Assembly (NCBI GenBank): GCA_947359465.1
Contig: OX375872.1
Span: 6,577,741-6,641,740, forward strand
Source: Metellina segmentata
Lineage: Eukaryota; Arthropoda; Arachnida; Araneae; Tetragnathidae
Direction: 5' to 3'
DNA: 64,000 nt
A model generated the notes under the pieces. It did no database searches. It was not told the origin of the DNA and saw only the letters and a program-made list of their open reading frames with translations. Shown piece by piece: positions 32,662-42,664 of the stretch (position 1 is its first letter; the number at the start of each line of letters is the position of its first letter). The position numbers were made by a program, and so were the translations under genes.

Positions 32662-33196
32662 GAGTGCCTATATAATAAGAGTGGCGACAAGGGACTAAAT
32701 TTGGCCCAATGCGCATGCGCGGCAGCCATTTTTCTACCAGAATCGTCTCAAAGAAGATTGCTGGGCGAATTAATATAACATTTCAAGGAGAACAAAAAGC
32801 ATATGATTGTTATATTATGGATACATTAGGTATAAATGAATCATATAAACGCTCAATTACATGCGTAATTGATGAGATGGATTGCACAACGTGCTAACTT
32901 AGATTGCGGGAAACACTACGTTGTTCAAAAAAAGCTATTTACTTAAAAAGTATTCAAATTTATACTGACAAAACACTAAAATATTAATAAATAATCATTC
33001 TAGAACACGAAATACAACATGAATAAGCTATATTTTCTTTTAAATTTAATATACACACGTTTTTCTCGAACACGCGAAAAGTTCCCATGTTAAGTCTACG
33101 GGAGCTTGGAAAAGACCGCCTCGGGCGGTAGAAAAGGTCTCTTAGCCAATCAGAAAGTGTTTCCCGTATGTCGCCACTCTTATTATATAGGCACTC
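32662..33196. mobile_element. MITE with perfect 28-bp TIRs
   Basis: Termini start GAGTGCCTATATAATAAG and extend 28 bp to GGCGACA, matching exactly in inverted orientation at the right end. TA flanks on both sides (32660-32661, 33197-33198). 535 bp, no coding region of note. Perfect TIRs suggest it is the youngest layer of this nest. Confidence 0.88.
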
Positions 33197-34059
33197 TAGT
33201 CGCCGTTGGTGTGGAGCCACCATTAAGTATAGTATTCTTGCGACGACTGGTCACTGGATTGGACGTATCATTACGGAGTACCTGCTTTATAGCAGCTCAT
33301 GTCCTCATCATAATATTGCTTAAATGAAAAATTTAAAACATAATTTTATTGAAAAACAAAAGAAAAACGAAAATAAATGTAGCTGCGTAATCTTAACAAG
33401 CAGCTTAGCGAAAAGATAGATGGCGCCACCTCTGTCCTCTAAGCCTGAGAGAGCGAACGTTAGAAAACGACCATGGCAGATACAAATTCGTCGTAGAATA
33501 AAAATCATTCTGTTGAATTATTACGAATGAAAGAAAATTGACAATGCAAGTCACTTTTCACACCACCAACACACACCCATACTGACAAGTACAAAGATAA
33601 TCGGATTACATACATCTGTCAAGACATTGTGTACAATTCTTTCTTGCAAAATTTAGGTTTCCATAAAAATCCTATTTGAAATTAAAAATACCTTTGCATT
33701 ACTTTTCCCAAAACCATATTAAATTGCTGTATGAGTCCTATTTATTCACAATTTGGAATCAATTCTAAGGCGAAGTACGTGCTTGATCAGTATGAATGCA
33801 GGTTCGGGCGTCGTAACCAATGTAAACAATACCACGTGATCGTGAGGTAGCCAATCACAGCGAGCGTCTCATTTTAATCCCCGGATCACTTAACACGCTG
33901 ATTGAGAATACCGTTTTTGCTAATCCTCGAGTTAACTCTTACTCGCGGATCAACTGATCCTCGAGTTAACTCGAGACTTGTGAATATGGCCGTTAGACGG
34001 TTTCCCGAGAAAGTACGGATCAGAAAATTACGAAATTAACATGGTTCGGGACATTTTCG

Positions 34060-34440
34060 TTACTTTTTTGTTAAAACTGTCATACCTATAGCTTAATAAT
34101 ATTAGTTTCCAATTTGAAAACACCACTGAACACCTTATAATGTACTCTTTCTTATGATACAATTATGTTTACAATTGCTTAATAAATAAAGTCGATGCAA
34201 TTAAAAGTTGATCACTCAAATTTCGGAACTTTTATAGATCGTTATTTCCGATACAAAACTAAAACTGTCATATCTATAGCTTAATATTAATTTTAAAATA
34301 CCACGTGAAAGCTTAGAATGCACTTTCTCTTACGGTAGAATTATTTTTTAAATTAGTTAATAAATAAATTCGATGCGATCAAAAGTTGGTCAGACAAATT
34401 TCGTATTTTTTAGAACACGGAGCGACAGCGTTCATTCTTT
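34060..34440 (+). repeat. Tandem duplication inside family-2 Helitron-like copy 1
   Basis: Two diverged copies of a unit of about 188 bases, marked by AAAACTGTCATA(C/T)CTATAGCTT at 34073 and 34261 and by AATAAAT(A)AA(A/T)TCGATGC about 110 bases later. The second family-2 copy (54490-55020) holds three such units. Confidence 0.7.
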
Positions 34441-34945
34441 ACGGAAATGAAGGTTACATTTTCTGACTAACGGATTTGCCAACTATAAAATTTATCGTAG
34501 CAACCATTACCATAACAACGAATTTTTTTATATGGCCAAAATGAAACTCGCTGTGACGTCATGCTCGTGTTTTCGTTCGATTCTCAGACGGTTTAAGATT
34601 AAGTACAGATCAGAAAATTACGAGATTAACATGGTTTATTCAAAATTGTACAGGGAACAAGATGGAGATGGTTTTTTACTGATGCGGCTTTTAGTTTAGG
34701 TTGCATTAAGTGTTAAAGTTAAAAAAAAAAAAAAGCGAAATCCCTTGCGAAAGGAATGTTGGTTTGCGAAGTAAATCAAATGGGATTGCGTAATAATCAC
34801 CGGGTGTTGGCGAGCAGGGGGCGGAGTCCTCGTCATGGACAGGAAAGTCGAATCAGGATTATACGAATTATTAAGATAGTTTCGCCGTAGCAGAGAATAG
34901 ACTCTGCGAAAAGAGTGTTGGCACGCAGTGGACGGAGCCTCCTAG

Positions 34946-36089
34946 TGCTTTACATATTTATAATACTTGTTGCGAACCTCACTCAGTAATTAGTGTCATT
35001 CCATACGGGGACACCTGAAGGGTCCTGCACCATAGTCATGGATTTGTTTTCACATTTTTACCATAGATAGACATGGTAGTGCAACCCTTAAATCTCAAAT
35101 TTTTAAATAATTTGTCCAATATTAGCCGAGATACCGTTAGAAAAATGGTCAATTTTACAAAATCTTGGATTTCCCACTGTATATTCAGGGCCTAAAATTT
35201 AGAACTAACAGTTCAAATTTAGTAATTTTGGTACCAAATGAAAGCCATTTATTTCAGGAGTACAAAAGCAGTGGTAATTTTACATTTTAGAGGGGGTTTT
35301 ACAAGCAAAGTGGAAAATTCCCTTCTAAAAACAGTCAACTTTAAAAAGGCTATAAAAAAGTGAACCCTCTGAAACTTCGTAGAACTATTAACTAACATAA
35401 TCTGGAAAAATTCAGAGTGTGCAGCGCATTTCTGAATAAAAGCTATTCTAATGACAGAACGGTGGTTATCTAACAGTGCAAAAACTTAAAAACAATGGTC
35501 AAATTTCAATTTTCAAAGCATTATTTCATGTTTATATATCAATACGTATCAAATTACCATCCTAGGCTATTTTTAATTTGTGTTAGAGCATGGCTGTCTT
35601 TCAAAATATATTTTTAAGAAGCACCATAGAAAAACGCGCGCTTTCATTTATTTAATTGTTTTTAAATACTTTTAAATATGTTATACATTTTACAATATTT
35701 AATTCTAGTATTTTTGTAAAAAATTACATTTATGCTTAGGGTATATTGTTTCAAAATTACCAGTGAAATTATTTTACTTATTACTTTCTAATCTTTTTAG
35801 AAATACAAAAATACTAATAATACCCAATCGTACAACACAAACACTCATAAGATATCATGAATTGATATATAGGCTCAATAAAAAACACATTTTATCACAG
35901 TTGACATTACTTAAATATTTTAAGCTTGTCCAATATCAGAGAATCATTGTAGAAAATCTAATCATGTGCTTTAAATTGACAAAATAAAATTTCTGAGAAC
36001 TGATATTCAAAAAGAAAACAAATCTTTAAATATTAAAGAACTATACAAACAATATACTGATCGCATATTTGACAAAATTTAAAGATAAA
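34946..36089. other. AT-rich interval, nothing coding recognised
   Basis: AT-rich, with short open frames of biased composition only (for example 35763-35987, rich in I/L/K/N). No recognisable repeat terminus or RNA gene. Confidence 0.5.
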
Positions 36090-36091
36090 TA

Positions 36092-37498
36092 CACTCTATA
36101 ACAAAAATAAATCGACGCACCAACAAGGAGTTGTCCGATGGAGACGAAAATTGGTGGATAGGAAAATTATATACAGAATAGAAAATGATTAAAATTTCAG
36201 AACAATTGAAGGATTTATTTCAGAGTTACAATAACAAGCTCAATAAGGTGTTGACCCGCCTCTAGTCTGGATGCAAGCAGCCACACGGCGTGGCATAGAC
36301 CGATAAAGCTCCCGGATAGTCTCATGCGGTATTTCTTGCAAAATTTGCTCCAATTGTCGGACTACGTCATCAACATTCCCTACCGGATGCAGTCGCCTTC
36401 CTTTATATCCCAGACATGCTCGATGGGAGAGAGATCTGGTGATCTGGCTGGCCAAGGAAGTGTTTGACAAGCTTGAAGACAGTTCATAGCAACACGTGCC
36501 GTATGTGGTCTGGCATTGTCTTGCTGAAAAATAGGCCCAGAGTACTACGAAAGGAACGGTAGCAAAACAGGTCTCAGAATGTCGTCAACGTACCGCTGTG
36601 CAGTAAGTGTACCTCTAACGACGACCAAAGGGGTCCGGCTATCAAGGGAAATGGCACCCCAGACCATAACTCCTTGTTGAGGGCCCGTGTGGCGTGCAAT
36701 AGTGAAAGCAGGATCGGCACGCTGCCCTGGGCGTCTCCAGACACGTCTTCGATGATCGTCTGGACACAGTTGGATGCGGGATTCGTCGCTAAAGACTATA
36801 AGTCTCCAATCAGCATGATTCCAGCCTGATCGAGCCAAAAACTACTGTAATCTGGCTCGACATTGTGCAGGAGTGAGTGGCAGTTGACGTAACGGTTAGT
36901 ACGAGCGTAGGTTTCGCTCTCTCAGCCGTCTGTGAATGGTCATGGTGGACACTCGTGTGTGGGTCGCACGACTGATGGTTGATAGCAATGAATCAGGCGC
37001 TGTGACAGCTGATCTGACAATCACTCTGTCCTCGCGATCTGTTGTGTCCTTACGTCGACCGCTACCATCATGACGCTGAAATCTGCCATTGTCCACCCAC
37101 TCTTTCCAGCATCTTCTAATCGCCGCATCGCTTCGACTCACATGACAAGCGATTCTCTGATTTGCCCAACCGGCCTCTTTCAATCCAATGATACGACCTC
37201 TTTCAAACTCTGAAAGTTGCTCGTAATGAGCTCGAATACTGCGACGAGGCATTTTTTCAGTCGTTGAAAGGTATCCTAAATCGCAATGCAGCAGAAATTT
37301 TTAACAACAGTTCAAGAACAACTCATTATATACATCTGCTGGATGCGCAGTTCCGATGCGCTGGAGATCGCACTATTCATTCATTGGACACCAAATTTTA
37401 ATCATTTGCATATTTGGTTAAAAAGATTTTTGCATACGAAATTTCAAAGTAATCGGATGATTCCTTCTTGGTGCGTCGATTTTTTTTGTTACAGAGTG
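36092..37498 (-). mobile_element. Tc1-like transposon with both termini (1407 bp, minus strand)
   Basis: Termini CACTCTATAACAAAAATAAA and, inverted, CACTCTGTAACAAAAAAAAT, both continuing TCGACGCACCAA, with TA on both sides (36090-36091, 37499-37500). Transposase runs on the minus strand. Size is normal for Tc1. Confidence 0.93.
36240..37252 (-). pseudogene. Tc1-like transposase, three stops and one frameshift
   Basis: Almost full-length DD34E-type transposase from the ATG at 37252: helix-turn-helix region (EQLSEFERGRIIGLKEAGW, then RRCWKEWVDNGRF), then the catalytic domain with IVFSDESR (first D), VMVWGAISLDS, IFQQDNARPHTARV (second D) and ARSPDLSPIEHVWD (E). In-frame stops lie just after 36896, at about 36853 and at 36545-36547. 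A one-base frameshift near 36405 follows the catalytic E. All three catalytic residues survive. Closest relative here: the 22877-24203 copy. Confidence 0.92.
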
Positions 37499-37500
37499 TA

Positions 37501-37853
37501 TTAAGCAAAAATAAAGATGGTGACCACATTAACACAAAAAGTGAAAAGCATTATTCCTTCATTATTCAATTTGCTTTCAGAACAATACCTACTCGCTCAT
37601 GGTTTCCACTCTTTGGTGGGAAAAAAATTAAAGTACTTTTCCAAGATCAATGGCCCATTTGAAGTTTTTCAAGGACTATCGTAAAAAGGCAGAAATTCCA
37701 TCTGTAACCCTCCATTTTAGTAATTTAATGTAACCTCTTCATTACCATTCACTTACTTAATTCCAAATATATTTCTAGTCAATGTTCAAGCATGTTATGG
37801 GAAAGAAAAAATTCTTAAAAAGAAAAAGTAAAGTAGTTAAGTTATTATACTTA
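37501..37853. other. Short non-coding spacer
   Basis: AT-rich sequence between the Tc1 and a Helitron-like element. Nothing recognised. Confidence 0.5.
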
Positions 37854-38532
37854 TCTACTATTATAAAAAGAAGTGTTTGTTTGTCTGTCTGTTTCTTGCC
37901 GCAAAATCCTGACGATACTATGGCACTTACAGCAATGAGATTTGGCACACAGGTAGTGCAAATTTTTTGCAATTTTTGGGTCGCGGCGAATTTTAAAATT
38001 CAATCTAGAACATTTTAAAAGGAATTTAATAGTTTTATTCTCCAGCGCGTTTTTTCCGGAAGAAACACCAGAATCAGACTTTTCTACCCACGTGACCTTG
38101 CCGTCAGCCTTTGGAAACATGTTAAGTTTTTCATCGCGGGGAACTCTTAGAAAATTATTTTTTTCGTTTCCGCTTTGTTTTTACGCGGAGGAATGATGTT
38201 CCAGTCAGACGATAGAACTCTTAGACAATTATTTTTTTTCGTTTCCGCTTTGAATTTACGCGGAGGAATGATTTTCCAGTCAGACGATAAATCTTTCAAC
38301 TGGAGTCACTTAGTTCTTTTTTCTATCTCATAGACCGTTAAAGATAAGAGTAAAAATTTCAACGCATTTGAAATCTGCGAAAAATTTTACTTAAGATTGA
38401 TACCTAAAAATATGATTTTCTTTAAATAAATAATTTTTAAATTGAATATATCTTCAACGGATTTAAAATCTGCGGAAAATATTGCACGAGATTAATACGT
38501 TATATCACGGGCACGGGCAACGCAGTGACTAG
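37854..38532 (+). mobile_element. Helitron-like element, family 1, complete (679 bp)
   Basis: Begins TCTACTATTATAAAAAGAAG (preceded by A) and ends CACGGGCAACGCAGTGACTAG (followed by T). The start is followed by TGTTTGTTTGTCTGTCTG, also seen in other copies. It contains a 74-bp tandem duplication (38141-38289) and the TTTCAACGCATTTGAAATCTG block. Non-coding, so it depends on an autonomous Helitron elsewhere. Confidence 0.65.
38141..38289. repeat. 74-bp direct tandem duplication
   Basis: Units start GAACTCTTAGA at 38141 and 38215. Both contain TTTCGTTTCCGCTTTG, ACGCGGAGGAATGAT and TTCCAGTCAGACGATA with few differences. Confidence 0.88.
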
Positions 38533-40448
38533 TGTTATATATGTTCGAACTGACACAGAATCCAACTGACCTTGAGCAAAGAAAATAAACACATGCCTTG
38601 ATGAACAAGCGTATTCTTCGGAACTGGATTAAAACCACGGATTCTAAGCATTTTTGTTTCAAACCGATTCATACTCAAGAAAATTCCAGATTAAAATTTT
38701 TCAAAATAAATTCAAGGACTTTTAAGTACTTTGCACCAAATTTAAGTATTTTCCGGGGCCCTTGAAAACAAAAATGAAATTCAAGTACTTTTCAAGTATT
38801 TTCTAGGTCCGTGGGAACCCTGTCACTTTTACAGGTGATAATCCAAATATGCATTCACAACATTTGTTCAGTTCTTCTATCACTAACTGTGGGATCTCTA
38901 TAATCAATTTCCATGTCAGGTATCGTAATCACTGCATCAGTAACCGATGAAGTCACTGAAAAAACAGTTTTTGCATAACTTTTTTCCAGGAATAGGGTCA
39001 GGCGGGATAATTGTAAACAAGCTATACAAGCGCCCACGTGAAATTCCGAGAAACTAAAAAGTTGTGAAACATCAAAGCTGGCAACACTGAGGATGTAATA
39101 TTGGTGATCCCGTATTTCTTTCAACCACAGCTGATAGAAATCTGTTAAGTTGAAAAAATTGTAGTTGAAAAGTTTGGGTTTTAAAGTGGATGTGTGTTGC
39201 ATTTTCTGCTGCCCTCCATAATATAATCAAAAATAGGTTGTTCCAATTCTTTACTACGATCAGTTTCTATCGAAAAGGAAATCATGGACTTTTGTTTCTA
39301 GGAACTTGAATGCATCTACAGTTGAATGTTTACAATTACCCCATATTTTTCAAAGGACGGGGAAATTGTAAACATAACTTTGCCAATAGTTTCGTTCAAT
39401 TTTGATGGAAAACCAATATGTTTTTCCTTGTAATTTTCAATTTAATCGTATTTAGTACGTTTGAATTGCGTTTAGTTGCATTTTTCGTGTTCTTGGGGAG
39501 CAGGAAGACTAATTTACTAAAACGTCGCAACTGTTTGACCTAAATACCTTCAACATAGTTTACCAAACGATAGTTTAAAAGAGTAAACATTCTTTAATAG
39601 ATACTCATTGCCAAAAGCTAATATCTAGGGTTCCTTCGGGAAAAATCAGTTTACATCGTAAACTGGTTATTAAATTTAGAGGTGAGAACCTCTGCTAAAG
39701 AGGATTAGAGCTCTTTGCGATACCTCTATAAAAAAGTGCATCACGATTCCTACCCCATGGGTGATGTGGAAATGGAATCGTTCATTTTAGGACATGTTTT
39801 AAGTTACAGAATATAATTGTAATAGCTTTCAAAACATCAAATTGGTGTATTCAGTCTGAAATATACTTATTATAAATGTAGATGGCGTTGCCTATAAACG
39901 GTGCCCTGTTATGTAATATTAGTGCGTATCGTAAGTAGCAGAAAAATTCTCGAACAAGATGATTGTGTCCAAAGTGCCTTCCTTGGAAGAGAGAGAAATT
40001 AGACACCTGAAGAAACAGCCCCTGAACAATACTTGTTCCATTCTCGGCATTTACATTAATTTGTTGGTTATTGTACTGATACTCAGTCGTTGGGTCGTTG
40101 ATGACATGTTCTTAAGATCAGTGGGTTTAACAAAAAATTACTAATTTATGGTTCTTTACACTTAAACAAATCCAATTAAAATATATAGATTTTACAAGAT
40201 TGGGTGTTTTTATTCAATTGATTGGAATAAAAATATTTACTCAAAATTTAACACCAAATGGTATTTTAAAAATTTGAAATTAATTTAGTGAAGAAACATT
40301 AAGTTCACAATAATAGGGTTTAAAGTTTCTAAAAATTTCAAATTTAATAAGAATTCAGTTTAACTACCCTAGTGGTTGCAACGAAAAATATCAAGGTATA
40401 GTCCATTTTCTGATTACAAGATGAAGATTGGGTCAGTTTTCCTCTCTA
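38533..40448. other. Mostly non-coding interval
   Basis: No TE frame recognised. A frame at 38855-39202 (minus, 115 codons) has no family I know. 39604-39630 (ATACTCATTGCCAAAAGCTAA) looks like a lone Tc1-type terminus. 38740-38822 holds repeated AAGTACTTTTCAAGTATTTT. One small candidate ORF is listed separately (39959-40144). Confidence 0.45.
39959..40144 (+). CDS. Hypothetical 61-residue protein with one membrane segment
   Basis: ATG at 39959 in an acceptable context (AACAAGATGA). The N-terminal 25 residues are charged (EEREIRHLKK). A hydrophobic run follows (ILGIYINLLVIVLIL), then a short tail ending TKNY. A TATA-like or intron signal could not be confirmed; AT-rich polyadenylation-like motifs lie downstream. 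It does not resemble TE proteins. It might be a small host membrane protein or a chance frame; I do not recognise it. Confidence 0.25.
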   Translation: MIVSKVPSLEEREIRHLKKQPLNNTCSILGIYINLLVIVLILSRWVVDDMFLRSVGLTKNY

Positions 40449-41351
40449 TAGTCTGTTTCACCCTAACTTGGCAGTAGAGTTAAGGCTACGTTGACCGCAT
40501 CGCAGCCGTTGTCGTAGAAACTAGGGTTACAATGTCAGAAGAAGTCAACTATAAGCGAGGAAATTCGCCCTTTTTGGAAAGGAGAGATAAAATGCACGTG
40601 GAAATTCTATACGTTTCACAGATCTTTAATTTCTAATGGCTCTTGCATTACATTCGTTAATTAAACAAAAAGCTACTCTATTTTAATATAAATACGTTTT
40701 GATTTTTCTAAATGAGTATTATTTTTAGTTATTTAAAAATATATCTATCTAAATTTTTTTTACAATAAATGTTATTTAAAAATAAAAGTCTATTTAAAGA
40801 TGTGATGAACCATAAAATTCATTTTTTAAATTTACTTACCTGAAAGCTAAACACCTTGATTAATACTTCTTTTTTCAATTTTAATAATTTTAGTAAAAGG
40901 AAATTACTCCTATTTAATTACTCCTTTGATCTTACATTTGGTTGGACAAGGTAGGGGAGAGTGCGTTGTCTGCTAAAATATGTGTTTTTCTTAACAGCAA
41001 AATATAGTCTCCAAATTAAATCAAATTTATTCTGACATTAAAGAAAATAAATAACAAATAAAAATACATATAACATAGAGAATATAAAATACATTCACAA
41101 TAAATAAATAGAATATAAAAAATACAAATATAGTGAATATACATATAATAAAAAAATGAGACCATTTTAAAAATTAGAGTTAAAATAATAAACCTTAAAT
41201 GTGTGAAACATATTCTGAAACTGGCGGAACGGTGTCGGGTTGATTAGTAGTAAATTATTAATTTTTTGATAATTTAAAATAGTTTACAAGAAAGTGTACA
41301 GAAGAAACCAATCTCTTTCATGAATATTAGTTACAATGAGAAAACTATATT

Positions 41352-41576
41352 TGTAACGGAACCAACAACGCCCCCTAGCGGACTGACAAAAACTTACACA
41401 GTGTAACTCCAACCCTGGAGCAAGCAGCAGCTAGGCTGTAGTATGTGATAGTAAAAACGTCCCTGTCCCTTATATTTTATGTGCGTGAAAGTCTTGTAAT
41501 TTCTGTAGTTTATGTTGTATGTTAATAAATTCAATTTAAGTGATAGCTAGCCGTGTCAGCATACATCATTGCTACA
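41352..41576 (+). repeat. 5' LTR
   Basis: 225 bp, TGTAACGGAACC...CATTGCTACA, with terminal TGTA/TACA. AATAAA-type signal at about 41523. It differs from the 3' LTR at one internal base (GTGATAGC versus GTGTTAGC) and at one near-terminal base. Confidence 0.92.
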
Positions 41577-42664
41577 GAGAAATTGCTACCCAACTGTGGG
41601 CCTGATCCCGATATCCATCGGATAGATAAGTATTTTTATACTTTATGTCGTCTAAACCTAGACAAAAAAGTCATTTATAAAGAAAGTTTTTCAAAGTTCT
41701 ATTGTAGAAATAGTAATTTTAACTCAGAAGAAATCCCTTTATTTTGTATGTATTGTAATGAGAAATTGATTTCGTTTTAATGCTAAGTTGTTCGTCTGAC
41801 TACTTAAACTTGCAAATCAATCCTGATTTAAGTGTTTCAGAAAGCTTAAAACTATTTAACTGTATGTCTGTATTTAAATAGTTGGATAATTTTTGATTAA
41901 TTATGAATATTAATGCTGTAGAATGTGTGTGATGTGCTGAATTAATATATCGATAACTAGTAGTTGAACGACCTTGAACTCTAAAATTTCCCGCCAAAAG
42001 AGAATCTTATTCGACGTCTAACACGGCGCCAGTTGTTTTTACTTTTCTTATTAGGCGCGTTGCATTGAAAAAAAAGATTTTGTACGTATGGTTTTTTTTT
42101 TCATGATCTGTATTTTATATTTACTGCATTGTCATTCTTCAACGAGTGAAAAGAAAAAAAATTAGTGTGTTTCAATAAAGATAACACACAAAAGAAATAT
42201 TACTTTCTGAATTTAGGGAGATATTTTATTACAAAAGAAGTTGATATTTAAAGTATTGCCTTTATTGAATTATTATTTTTGTAATGAATGGTAGTTTAGA
42301 TCAAGTTATTAAAGTGTTGAGGAATTCATGATTTATAATTAGTGTTAATGCAAGTATCTGTATACAAGTGTTTCTGAATATATTTCATACTTTTGCTATT
42401 TTTCATACTTGAAGTGAATTTTTTAAAGTGTTTGGGAAATGTTTTATTTGTATTTTGATAATGGTTCTGAGAATTCAAGAATATTTGCATATAACTTTAG
42501 TTAACTATCAAAACGGAATGAACATTAATATATTCTAAACGTTTTGCATTTAAAGGTATTAAGTTTACGACTATTAAACTTTAAACTTAGGACTCTAGAT
42601 TTAGGACTCTCTTCTTAAAGAAAAAAAATTCCAACCTAAACAATAGTTAGGGGTTTTGGACAAT

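Larger units (their letters stand above)
31442..33223. mobile_element. TIR element with TA duplication, third nesting level
   Basis: Termini ATGGTGGCTTCACACCAACG and, inverted, ...CGTTGGTGTGGAGCCACCAT (one mismatch over about 25 bp, including GGCGAC), with TA on both sides (31440-31441, 33224-33225). It encloses the Jockey fragment (31640-32420) and the element at 32662-33196. An additional terminus-like sequence (CTGTCGCTGCTGGTGTGAAGG) near 32577 suggests a partial internal duplication or another copy. Confidence 0.8.
31206..33992. mobile_element. PIF/Harbinger-type TIR element, itself nested
   Basis: Ends CGGCCGTATTCACAAGTCC and, inverted, ...GACTTGTGAATATGGCCG. The subterminal GAGTTAACTCGAG palindrome is present at both ends. 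TTA direct repeats flank it (31203-31205, 33993-33995). 2787 bp including a further element at 31442-33223. No transposase was recognised in the remaining 1 kb. Confidence 0.85.
31134..34945 (+). mobile_element. Helitron-like element, family 2 copy 1, with nested insertions
   Basis: Begins TCTCTATATTAAAAAAA preceded by A, and ends GACGGAGCCTCCTAG followed by T: the TC...CTAG and A/T insertion signature. Between 31205 and 33993 a large TIR element interrupts it exactly at TTA. Family-2 internal sequence (GACGGTTTCCCGAGAAAGTACGG, then a tandem block, then GCGAAAGGAATGTTGGTTTGC) resumes at 33993. Without the insertion it is about 1.0 kb. No Rep/helicase. Second copy at 54106-55650. Confidence 0.65.

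Noticed and set aside
35763..35987. 74-codon open frame rich in I, L, K and N
   Set aside because: Low-complexity translation of AT-rich DNA, with no supporting signal.
38855..39202. 115-codon minus-strand frame
   Set aside because: Longest frame in that interval but with no recognisable domain, splice context or repeat partner; left as unassigned.
41577..42664. Extra insertion in the gypsy leader
   Set aside because: The leader is long, but no paired termini or duplication were found within it.
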